Positions 5,205 through 12,704 of a stretch of DNA of 17,009 bases are shown here, one piece after another. A model generated the notes under the pieces. That model saw only the letters and a list, made by a program, of their open reading frames with translations, was not told the DNA's origin and did not search any database. How positions within the stretch are numbered: the first letter of the stretch is position 1; each line of letters begins with the position of its first letter. Made by a program: the position numbers and the translations under genes. The stretch is taken from positions 1 through 17,009 of the forward strand of contig DEIW01000168.1 in assembly GCA_002352705.1 (NCBI GenBank), in the 5' to 3' direction. This stretch comes from Bacteroidales bacterium UBA2764. Lineage in GTDB: Bacteria > Bacteroidota > Bacteroidia > Bacteroidales > Paludibacteraceae.

Positions 5205-7238
5205 GTGAAACGTCTAAGAGTCATTATGTTTATTTTCCTTATTCTCTCTTCCACTCTCGGGGGGAGGGCAGGGGAGAGCCTTTTCACTATAGACGATATT
5301 ATATTGGATATCTATAATGCGGTTGCGGAATTCGGCGAAGTGGATTATGAGCAACTGCAAGCGGATCTATATGCCTTTCATGACAACCCGATAGACCTCA
5401 ATCATACTTCCGACGAAGAGTTGAGCCGGCTCTATTTACTCTCTCCCCGCCAGATAGATGAAATACTCCAATATGCGGATAAGCATCCTTTTCAATCGCT
5501 CTATGAATTACGGATGATTCAAAGTCTGGAGGATTATGAGATTCGCGATTTACTGCCCTTCGTCTATATAAACAGCGAAGCGATAAACGAATCTGCTATA
5601 AACCGCGAAGCGCTTTACCCGAAAGAAGTCTTCGCGCATGCGAATCATGAGATTATCACACGCGTGGATGCGAGGAATGTAGAGTCTTTTGAAGGCTCGG
5701 ATCCGGTCTATGTCCAGACGCGCTATAAGTTTGATTATCGTCGCCGTGTTATCTTCGGCGCCCGTCTGAACCGGCCTGTGGGAGGCGGGGCGCGGGACCT
5801 GCAATATGGCGCGTATCTGCAACTCCGCGACATAGCGCCTCATCTGCATACTGTCGTAGGTGGTAATTTTCAGGCATCTTTTGGACAGGGGCTGGTTTTG
5901 GCGCCGGTCTTTCATACCGGCAAATCCGGATATGTTGCTTCGGTAGGGCAAAATGCCGGCGGCCTCCGGTATTATTCTTCGGTGGATGGGGCTGGGTTGC
6001 ATGGAGCGGGGGCTACTATGCGATGGAGTTTCAATCCTCAGACGCGGCTGGATGTCAGTGCCTTATATTCGATGCGGAGAGCCAATGACTCCGTTTGGCA
6101 TCATCTGGTAGGCGCTAATCTCACGCTGCGCCATAAGCAGTTGGAACTTCAACTGACAGCGATAGAAAATATTTGGTCGGACAGTATTCATCCTTACCGT
6201 AATACCAACTATAACCGTCATTATTTCCGCGGTTATAACCAAGCCGTCTTGGGAGCCTCTGTGAGGTATAATCATGGTTGGTTTGACGCTTTTGCCGAAA
6301 TCGCCACTGCGCAAAATAAAGAAAATCTTTCAACTTTAAACTTTCAACTTTCAACTCGCGATAAATGGGGTATTGGTGTTATTGCGGGTAGTAGGTTTTA
6401 TCCTACGACTGGCGTTACATTTATCGCACTCTATCGCTATTACTCGCCTTATTTCGATAACGCCTTGGGTTACGCTTTCTCCGAAACCTCGCGCATCAAC
6501 GATGAGAACGGCGGGTACTTGGGTTTTGAGATCACCCGTTGGCGCAACTGGCGGATTTCGGGTTACGGGGATGTATTTTATTTCAGCGGCTATAAGTACG
6601 GCTTAGGGGATGCTGTAAAGACGCTGGGATATGATGCCATGGCAGAATTGCAGTATCATCATTCCACCATTTCATCATTCAGCGAAGCGGCTCATCCCGT
6701 CATTCCCCAATGGCGGCTTTCTCTCCGTCTCCGTGCCCGGCGCAAAGGAGAGTCATCCACCTATTCCGCCCGTGCGCAGTTTGATTGGTCCCGTGGAGGG
6801 TGGTCCCTCCGCACCACCGTTGATGCCAATCTCAATCCATCATTCAGCGCAGCGTCATCAATCCCCTACGGCTTCTCTCTCGCACAGGATATTTCTTATG
6901 ATTTCTCTCAACTCTCAACGCGAAACACTAAACTGCCCTTAACCATAAGAGCCCGGCTTCAGTTTTTTGATGCCCGTGAATGGGCAAACCGTATCTATCT
7001 CTACGAGCACGACGTGTTATATGCTTTCTCTATCCCGGCTACTTATGGGTTGGGAGGCAGGGCATATCTCTGCCTCAAATGGCAAATCATCAAGCAGCTC
7101 GCGCTTTATTTTCGCGTCTCCGAAACCATCTATGCCCGCGATTGGTATATACAAAAACACCCCTCCTTTCAGGGAGGGACCGGGGGTAGGCTTCCCACCC
7201 GCACGGACATCCATCTTCTCCTCCGTGCAAAATTATAA
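5205..7238 (+). CDS. Exported helix-hairpin-helix protein with probable outer-membrane barrel
   Basis: This 677 aa protein has a basic, hydrophobic N-terminus (MKRLRVIMFIFLILSS) like a signal peptide. Residues about 27-122 are a ComEA-like helix-hairpin-helix region: IDLNHTSDEELSRLYLLSPRQIDEIL is one motif, and PFQSLYELRMIQSLEDYEIRDLL follows as a second. The rest (about 145-677) is rich in alternating aromatic/polar strands and ends DIHLLLRAKL, as expected of an outer-membrane beta-barrel. This architecture is known in Bacteroidetes, but its function is not established; DNA binding at the cell surface is a guess from the HhH part. The start is GTG at 5205, because the next ATG (5226) would lose the basic KRLR. 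Short repeats are translated at residues 124-137, 375-384, 486-500, 545-553, 567-574 and 650-664, probably in loops. Confidence 0.78.
   Translation: MKRLRVIMFIFLILSSTLGGRAGESLFTIDDIILDIYNAVAEFGEVDYEQLQADLYAFHDNPIDLNHTSDEELSRLYLLSPRQIDEILQYADKHPFQSLYELRMIQSLEDYEIRDLLPFVYINSEAINESAINREALYPKEVFAHANHEIITRVDARNVESFEGSDPVYVQTRYKFDYRRRVIFGARLNRPVGGGARDLQYGAYLQLRDIAPHLHTVVGGNFQASFGQGLVLAPVFHTGKSGYVASVGQNAGGLRYYSSVDGAGLHGAGATMRWSFNPQTRLDVSALYSMRRANDSVWHHLVGANLTLRHKQLELQLTAIENIWSDSIHPYRNTNYNRHYFRGYNQAVLGASVRYNHGWFDAFAEIATAQNKENLSTLNFQLSTRDKWGIGVIAGSRFYPTTGVTFIALYRYYSPYFDNALGYAFSETSRINDENGGYLGFEITRWRNWRISGYGDVFYFSGYKYGLGDAVKTLGYDAMAELQYHHSTISSFSEAAHPVIPQWRLSLRLRARRKGESSTYSARAQFDWSRGGWSLRTTVDANLNPSFSAASSIPYGFSLAQDISYDFSQLSTRNTKLPLTIRARLQFFDAREWANRIYLYEHDVLYAFSIPATYGLGGRAYLCLKWQIIKQLALYFRVSETIYARDWYIQKHPSFQGGTGGRLPTRTDIHLLLRAKL
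5254..5278. repeat. G-rich repeat in the signal-peptide region
   Basis: A G-rich stretch (GGGGGGAGGGCAGGGGAGAG at its end) resembles the G-rich hairpin element at 7161-7190 in the same gene. It encodes the end of the signal-peptide region, STLGGRAGES. Confidence 0.5.
5568..5613 (+). repeat. GCGAAGCG repeat pair, in frame
   Basis: Two GCGAAGCG cores are separated by two ATAAACG/ATAAACC-type units. They are translated as SEAINESAINREAL, between the helix-hairpin-helix region and the barrel. Confidence 0.55.
6327..6356 (+). repeat. Four heptamers, in frame in the barrel protein
   Basis: TTCAACT, TTAAACT, TTCAACT and TTCAACT are preceded by CT. They are translated as LSTLNFQLST, between two probable strands (AEIATAQ and KWGIGVIAGS). 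The sense orientation matches the ispH arrays. Confidence 0.85.
6660..6706 (+). repeat. catt-rich repeat with GCGAAGCG, in frame
   Basis: Repeats of CATT/CATC surround GCGAAGCGGCTCATC and are read as HSTISSFSEAAHPVIP. The element shares CATTTCATCATTCA with the block in the flippase-like gene on the other strand. Confidence 0.55.
6838..6863 (+). repeat. Second catt-rich repeat, in frame
   Basis: CATCATTCAGCGCAGCGTCA resembles the element at 6660-6706. It is translated as PSFSAASSIP, in a probable loop. Confidence 0.5.
6904..6926 (+). repeat. Heptamer pair, in frame in the barrel protein
   Basis: CTCAACT and CTCAACG lie in tandem and are translated as SQLSTRN between probable strands. They are of the same family as the ispH and 6327 arrays. 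Confidence 0.6.
7157..7190. repeat. G/C-rich hairpin element, in frame
   Basis: CCCTCC (7161-7166) and GGAGGG (7173-7178) form a 6 bp stem around TTTCAG, followed by ACCGGGGGTAGG. It encodes KHPSFQGGTGG in the last loop before the final strand. From memory, similar C-rich/G-rich elements are interspersed in other Bacteroidetes genomes. Confidence 0.6.
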
Positions 7239-7259
7239 AAACAGGGTGCTTCCGCACCC
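7236..7259 (-). terminator. Intrinsic terminator of the surface-protein operon
   Basis: GGGTGC (7244-7249) pairs with GCACCC (7254-7259) around a 4-base loop. Read on the minus strand, the stem is followed by TGTTTTTAT, a proper U-tract, about 75 bases after the last minus-strand stop codon. On the plus strand no T-run follows, so it suits the minus operon better. It abuts the stop codon of the plus-strand gene. Confidence 0.75.
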
Positions 7260-7271
7260 CGTTCCTAACTC

Positions 7272-7330
7272 TTTAACGTTTTAACGTTTGCAAAGCAAAC
7301 CATTTTAACTATTTAACGTCACTCCGTGAC
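7272..7330. repeat. Tandem octamers and two mini-hairpins between convergent genes
   Basis: TTTAACGT occurs twice (7272-7287), overlapping GTTTGC-AAA-GCAAAC (7286-7300). CATTTTAACTATTTAAC and then GTCAC-TCC-GTGAC (7318-7330) follow. The hairpins have 5-6 bp perfect stems and 3-base loops. A further inverted repeat GCGCGT/ACGCGC (7339-7358) runs into the end of the next gene. Confidence 0.72.
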
Positions 7331-7334
7331 CATT

Positions 7335-7703
7335 TTACGCGCGTGAGCGTTTACGCGCACCGCGCACTATAAGGTATACACCTGCGAGCAGCATCAGCGG
7401 CAATGCGGCATCGCCGATGGGATCAGGATAAGGTTCTTCACGGTCACTACCTCCTTCTCCCCATCCTTTTCTGATTCTACGCTTACCTGTATTTGCTGCA
7501 TTGGCAGGAGTGTATGTTCCTGGTTGCTCTCCTGTTACAACAGCTCCGGTAGTGGCGGCAGAAGGCAGGTTCGAACCGGTACTTACCATCACAGATGTGG
7601 ATTGCATCTCTACTTCGGGTTTCTGGGCGAGCGCCTGAGCACTAATGCTCAGCACGCTCACCAAACCCATTACGATCAATAAATATCTCAATGTCTTCTT
7701 CAT
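7335..7703 (-). CDS. Small exported protein with CTERM-like tail
   Basis: From the ATG at 7701-7703 the product is 122 aa. It has a signal peptide (MKKTLRYLLIVMGLVSVLSISAQALAQ), then a Ser/Thr/Ala-rich middle of low complexity, then a basic/acidic linker (RRIRKGWGEGGSDREEPYPD), then PIGDAALPLMLLAGVYLIVRGARKRSRA. That tail is a short Pro-containing motif, one membrane helix and a basic end, the three-part layout of CTERM-type sorting signals; Bacteroidetes have a family with a similar PxD motif (PID-CTERM). No sorting enzyme is in the window. A start 11 codons earlier is possible but less like a signal peptide. It lies 53 bases after the giant gene, with no promoter visible between, so it is probably the last gene of that operon. 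Its function is unknown. Confidence 0.7.
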   Translation of the reverse strand: MKKTLRYLLIVMGLVSVLSISAQALAQKPEVEMQSTSVMVSTGSNLPSAATTGAVVTGEQPGTYTPANAANTGKRRIRKGWGEGGSDREEPYPDPIGDAALPLMLLAGVYLIVRGARKRSRA

Positions 7704-7756
7704 AATCTTAAACTTTTTCATTTGTTCAACATTCATTTTTAATCCATTAAAATCAT

Positions 7757-10700
7757 TTATTGATTTAACAATTTGACTTGTTTTCCGGTCACATCATATA
7801 CAACGCCATTCAGCATGATGTACATTTGACCTCGGTATATGAACTTGAAGGCATTTTCGCGCGCAGGTTCTAACGTATCTTCGATACCTGTTGCCACATC
7901 CTCCTTTTTTGGACTAAGGACTACATTGATTGCCAATCTGTCCTCCAATTGTCCCGGAGCATTGTAGAATCTGTAGTCTTCTTTTAACAAGTCTGTTTGA
8001 GTTCCCTTTTCATAATCGGTCAGCCATACATGTTCGATTTCGCTGATATCCAGTCCGTCAACCAAAGAGATAGTATAATATCCTGCTTCCGGCGTGATAA
8101 TACCTACAGGAATTGGCTGAGAAGCTTTTTCTTCAGGCAACGAATTGAATGCAACGCGATATGCATCAATGATGGTGTATATCTTCATGAATTCTGTTCC
8201 ATTCACAATCGTCTTCTCCTTATCATCTTCATCAAAGCTTGCTGAATAGATATCGCTGATTTCCAGACCTGCCACATCGCTCTTGTCATGATCGTCTGTC
8301 ATGGTGAAGTCCACTATTACTTCGCGCGGCATTACGGTTTTGGCACCATAGCGTTTCGGCATCCGTAGCGCACGATTTGAGGAGGTGAAGGTCAGTGATG
8401 CAGGAGAAACTTCTGTGCCTGAGTTCACCTGTACGAAGAACGGATAGAAGGCTTCTAACTTATAGGGTGTAGCGCGGACATCGAAATACTCATCGTAGGT
8501 ATATTGCGGTATGGTGAAATATTTCACGCGCTCGCCTTCAACCCATTCGTATTTACCGGTCCAATTGCCGTTTGCATCCAATTGCTGCGTCAAACTATCA
8601 GCGATGATGATACTCTCTCCGCCTACGGTGTTATTGTATGCCGAGAAGTACGGGTTACCGATGAAGTTCCAACCGGCATTGTTTGCTGTGATGCCATCAT
8701 TCAGTTCTCTACCCGTCATACCCCATGCTACTACCTCCGGTGCGCATGCTGTCTCATCCGACCACGAAGTAGTCATAAGCGGGAAACGAAGGATACCATA
8801 TGGACGGTTATTACGTGGGCTGATACCGATTTCATATCCACGACCTCGGTAGAGATGAGTGCCCGGAGAAATATTCCATGCATAGATCCAGCCGCTCGGC
8901 TTACCCGGCAACGTACGATTCTTTCCGGTATAACCTTTTACCCATGCATTCCAATCATCCGTGCCCTCTTCATTGGTTACAGTATTCAGCGCCACATCTT
9001 TTGGAAGAGCCATCATGTAAGGATTATTATCTAGATACAAATCATAATAAATACCATTACCCGAAGCGCCCGGTCCTTCTATTGCTTTGCCGTCAGCAAT
9101 CAGCATTTGCGGCAATCCGAAATCATTGCTCAACCATGAGAAACCTCCGCGCAGATATACATTTTGTATACTTACGTTGTTGTTTGAACCACCTATTTCA
9201 AACTTGCCTCCCGGATAGATATAGAGGTCGTTGAACATCGCTTTGGTGGTTGCGTCGGTTTCGAACTTTCCTCCCTTGCGTACTACTACATCTACATAAC
9301 GGATGATAGCATTCGTTGTGTTGTCTCCTACAAGAGTTCTCAAGTCGGTATTGTTCTTGGTTTGACGATCCGGGATAATGAACGGAATCATGATCTGGGA
9401 TTCTTTGCTGGTCTTCACACCGCTGACATCCTCCTCCACTACAATCTGCAGTGCTTTAGAAGGATTATCTTGCAGCGTCACATCGCTCAGTATATAGAGG
9501 TCACTCGTTCCCAAACGCTCCATGTGAGCCGAACCGAGTGCTGCACCGTCAACTGATGCGCTCGTTAATTCCAATGTTCCTGTACCCGGATAGCGTAATG
9601 CTACTTGACTTGGAGCCCATTCCATGGCGGTTAACTCCGCATCTTTGGTCTCTTCTATCTTCACGAAGCGTACTTCCTGTACGCCGGAAGCATACATTCC
9701 CCAGTTCTTTCCGGATAGTGTCAAGAACTTATCCGCAACAGGATTCTTCAGACTGTATCTGAAATAGGTATTTCCGCCTACGGTCTCTTCTGTGGTCGTT
9801 ATGTTCCAATAGAAGTGCGAACCGGCTGTAGCATTGGATGCAGTAAGCGTAGCATTATTAAATGCACCTATTGCGGTACCGCTTTCACTGGCACCGAAAG
9901 CCAATGCATTGGAACTATATAAATTGTTCGGCATGGATAGACGGATGATGGAGCCGTTTTCTCCTGCGTCCATGGATTTGAAACGGTTAGCACCGGATAC
10001 ATCAATCGGCCAGATGCGGAAAGCATTGTCCCCTGCTTCTGTATAGGCTATGGTCGGGCAAGCGTTGTCATCCACACGCACACCTGCAGCGGATTGTGTG
10101 CTGTTGGTATTACCCATGTCCGCAGGAAGAATATCCCATATATTTCCTACTTTCGCAATGATAGCAAAATTCTCCGGCAACGCACGCACTTTCAGCAGAG
10201 AACCGTCGCCGTTGAAGGTCTGCTCAAAACCATCGCATCGAACCGTGAAAGTAGGAGCTGTCACGCTGCCGTCGCCTTCTGCTGAAGGAGTGTAAGCAAA
10301 ATAGATGTCTTTTGCAAAAGTGCCGTCGCTTCCGATACGCAACTGGTTGCTTCCATTAACTACTTGGAATTTGTCATCCTTTACGAAATAGACAGATACA
10401 TCAGCGTCCGAAGGCGCAATATCCACATAGTGATTGGCAACGGCACCGCTAATCACCAAATGCACCGGATTCTTCGCTAATATCGTTTTGCCATTCCCGC
10501 TGGTCACATACGCTTTGCCGCTTGGTATGGTTGCAGTGAAATCCACGCAGGCGAACTGGTAATGATCGTATGTCTCTTGGTGGGCGGTCATGAAAGACAC
10601 ATCCTGTTTTTCCGCAGTGGTATTCTCGCAAATATTCTTTCCGATGGCATGCACATAATACGTATGATCATTGGTCAGCCCTGTAAACTCTTTGCTTGCT

Positions 10701-12643
10701 ACGCCGCTGCTGTTAGCGCTAATCGTACTGCGCGAACCGGCTACTTCAGCTCCTCCTGCCGTTCCGTCTGTCAACCATACTGTAAAGGACGTAGCATTCG
10801 CAATCGTGAAAGTAACGGATGCAGTAGTTTTTGTTGGTGTCCCCACTACGATGTCACTTGATTCACCCAGCCATGCGATAGCCGGACAGGCAATGCTCTT
10901 TTCTGCATATCCGGAGGTCTCCGTACAAGCGTTGCTGGCTGTTACCGTAGCGCGGTAGGTCTTACCGGGAACCATGTTAGAGAACGTATAACTGCTGCTG
11001 GCGGAAACGCTGCTTGTATAGACATCCGTACCATCGGTAGTATTGCGTATAACCAAGTTATAGGCTGTAGCGCCGGTTACGCTTCCCCATGAGAAAGTCG
11101 TTGAACCTTTGCCGGTACTGTAACTAAATGTCGGCGTTGTTCCGCTTACAGTCAAACTTCCGCCCGAAATATCCTGGCACCAAACTGCATACAGGGTGGT
11201 GTTTGTCGTAATGCTGAATGCGCTACTTTGCCCGCGGGTATAATCAACCGTACCCGTATTGGCGCGGCTGGCTGATGTCGCCCAACCTCGGAAAGCATAT
11301 CCACTGCGAGACACTTCATTGCCGCTAATAGATACACTTTGATTCTTTTTATAGTCAGTGGCATCCGTCGGTAAATTCGTTACCGACTCTGATGTGTTCT
11401 TGTCGTATGTCACATGCAGGTATGGCAGGAAGTTCGCCGTCAGCGTCGCATCAGCTGTACCTACATTATACGTCGTGCTGGCATTGGCTGCATTGGCGAT
11501 CGTTCCGCCGGTACTGTTGTTCGGTGATTTCGTCCAGCCGTTGAAATAGTATCCGGAGGTAGGAGTAGCTACCAATGCTAAATTCGTTGTTCCGCAATCT
11601 TCTTCTACAATATCCTCTCCGGCGATAGTTGCTGTACCGCTACCGGAAACACCTGTCATGATAGTATATTTTACTACTTTCCATCGAGCATATAATGTCT
11701 TGTTTGCACTAAGTGTAACGCTTCCTCCATCATCTTTCCATTTGGAACCTCCGCTGGTCTCAGACCATCCGTCAAACTCATTGCAACTCTTGCTGAAGCC
11801 CATTGTGCTGAAAGCGGTAAGGGTTGTTGCAACGCTTTGTGGAATAACTTGCTGATAATCACTACCCGTTCCGCCACCATTTTTGAAAGTAACAGTCACC
11901 GTGGGATAGTCCGGAGCCATAAAAGTATAGCATGTTGGCACAGTAGAATCATCTGTATATATAGCGTACATTGCTGGAGCTGTAGGCGTATAATTCGCCC
12001 AACGCAATGTTCCATAATATCCGGTTGAATTACTGGGATAAGTGCATAAAGGGTCTGAATCAAAAGAAGATGTAGAGGACCATGCGAACCATGTATATCC
12101 CGGTTTTGCAGGACCTTCTCCTAAATTCTCTGACATGGAAATAGTTTTCCATACTTCATACTTACCAGCACTGGTATTCCAGACCATAAGATCACAGCCC
12201 TCTAAAGTAACAGTAACATCGGTAAATTTAATTTGATTGCTTGTTGCATTTAGAAATTTCACCTCTGTAGAGCCGGAAGCATATTCCCATGTTAACGTTT
12301 TCTTGGAACTATTACCGGTAAGGGTTCCTGATGAGCTACTATGCAACGTGGGCTTCGTCGGATCTCCGGCAGAAATACCACTGATGACAATTTTTACCAT
12401 TTTGGCACCGGAGCTAGTAAAGGTCATAGAATTAGTACTACCTGCATTCCATCTATAATCAGTGCCATTATTAAGAGTTCCTGTAGCAACCGTCATTGTA
12501 ATAATTCCGCTGGTTACAGAAGTGGCTGAAGTACCAACGTTTGTTCCTGCATTCAATGTTACCACTCCCGCAAAAGCGGTTGTACTCAGACTTATTCCTA
12601 TTACGAATAGGAACGTGCGCATGTATGTATATAAGTTTTTCAT
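7757..12643 (-). CDS. Giant secreted surface protein with InlB repeats and type IX-like C-terminal domain
   Basis: From the ATG at 12641-12643 the product is 1628 aa. Residues below count from there. A signal peptide (MKNLYTYMRTFLFVIGISLSTTAFA) is followed by an N-terminal beta-sandwich-like module (about 30-150), two to three InlB B / Listeria-Bacteroides repeats (about 160-325 with GW and ARW hallmarks; 327-405; 408-490 ending LYAVW), two fibronectin type III-like modules (about 495-685), and long beta-rich regions (690-1000; 1100-1250, perhaps a beta-helix; 1255-1580). The end, GIEDT then KFIYRGQMYIMLNGVVYDVTGKQVK, resembles Bacteroidales type IX secretion sorting domains. Adhesion or carbohydrate binding is plausible but not shown. 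Family similarity begins at the chosen Met; ten further upstream codons are open. Confidence 0.85.
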   Translation of the reverse strand: MKNLYTYMRTFLFVIGISLSTTAFAGVVTLNAGTNVGTSATSVTSGIITMTVATGTLNNGTDYRWNAGSTNSMTFTSSGAKMVKIVISGISAGDPTKPTLHSSSSGTLTGNSSKKTLTWEYASGSTEVKFLNATSNQIKFTDVTVTLEGCDLMVWNTSAGKYEVWKTISMSENLGEGPAKPGYTWFAWSSTSSFDSDPLCTYPSNSTGYYGTLRWANYTPTAPAMYAIYTDDSTVPTCYTFMAPDYPTVTVTFKNGGGTGSDYQQVIPQSVATTLTAFSTMGFSKSCNEFDGWSETSGGSKWKDDGGSVTLSANKTLYARWKVVKYTIMTGVSGSGTATIAGEDIVEEDCGTTNLALVATPTSGYYFNGWTKSPNNSTGGTIANAANASTTYNVGTADATLTANFLPYLHVTYDKNTSESVTNLPTDATDYKKNQSVSISGNEVSRSGYAFRGWATSASRANTGTVDYTRGQSSAFSITTNTTLYAVWCQDISGGSLTVSGTTPTFSYSTGKGSTTFSWGSVTGATAYNLVIRNTTDGTDVYTSSVSASSSYTFSNMVPGKTYRATVTASNACTETSGYAEKSIACPAIAWLGESSDIVVGTPTKTTASVTFTIANATSFTVWLTDGTAGGAEVAGSRSTISANSSGVASKEFTGLTNDHTYYVHAIGKNICENTTAEKQDVSFMTAHQETYDHYQFACVDFTATIPSGKAYVTSGNGKTILAKNPVHLVISGAVANHYVDIAPSDADVSVYFVKDDKFQVVNGSNQLRIGSDGTFAKDIYFAYTPSAEGDGSVTAPTFTVRCDGFEQTFNGDGSLLKVRALPENFAIIAKVGNIWDILPADMGNTNSTQSAAGVRVDDNACPTIAYTEAGDNAFRIWPIDVSGANRFKSMDAGENGSIIRLSMPNNLYSSNALAFGASESGTAIGAFNNATLTASNATAGSHFYWNITTTEETVGGNTYFRYSLKNPVADKFLTLSGKNWGMYASGVQEVRFVKIEETKDAELTAMEWAPSQVALRYPGTGTLELTSASVDGAALGSAHMERLGTSDLYILSDVTLQDNPSKALQIVVEEDVSGVKTSKESQIMIPFIIPDRQTKNNTDLRTLVGDNTTNAIIRYVDVVVRKGGKFETDATTKAMFNDLYIYPGGKFEIGGSNNNVSIQNVYLRGGFSWLSNDFGLPQMLIADGKAIEGPGASGNGIYYDLYLDNNPYMMALPKDVALNTVTNEEGTDDWNAWVKGYTGKNRTLPGKPSGWIYAWNISPGTHLYRGRGYEIGISPRNNRPYGILRFPLMTTSWSDETACAPEVVAWGMTGRELNDGITANNAGWNFIGNPYFSAYNNTVGGESIIIADSLTQQLDANGNWTGKYEWVEGERVKYFTIPQYTYDEYFDVRATPYKLEAFYPFFVQVNSGTEVSPASLTFTSSNRALRMPKRYGAKTVMPREVIVDFTMTDDHDKSDVAGLEISDIYSASFDEDDKEKTIVNGTEFMKIYTIIDAYRVAFNSLPEEKASQPIPVGIITPEAGYYTISLVDGLDISEIEHVWLTDYEKGTQTDLLKEDYRFYNAPGQLEDRLAINVVLSPKKEDVATGIEDTLEPARENAFKFIYRGQMYIMLNGVVYDVTGKQVKLLNQ

Positions 12644-12692
12644 AATCGTTAGTTTTTCTAATTTTTCAATCATAAATTATCAATTATAAAAT

Positions 12693-12704
12693 TGCGCTTG
12701 CGCA
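12693..12704. repeat. Mini-hairpin between the two giant genes
   Basis: TGCGC-TT-GCGCA lies directly next to the stop codon of the upstream giant gene, beside AT-rich sequence with TCAATTAT. No promoter of the TAnnTTTG type is visible in the 61-base gap (12644-12704), so the two giant genes probably share a transcript. Confidence 0.5.

Noticed and set aside
7244..7259. Hairpin as terminator for the plus-strand helix-hairpin-helix gene
   Set aside because: No T-run follows on the plus strand; the T-run is on the minus side, so I assigned it to the minus operon, though some effect on the plus strand is possible.
8504..9034. Long plus-strand open frame opposite the giant gene, and many similar ones at 1507-3600 and 9000-16500
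   Set aside because: These are antisense shadows of real genes: no promoters, no family resemblance, Cys/Arg-rich composition as expected from reversed Thr/Ser/Gly-rich coding sequence.
12644..12704. Promoter for the second giant gene in the gap between the giant genes
   Set aside because: No TAnnTTTG box with an upstream TTTG was seen; the mini-hairpin lacks a proper T-run for a terminator, so co-transcription is more likely.
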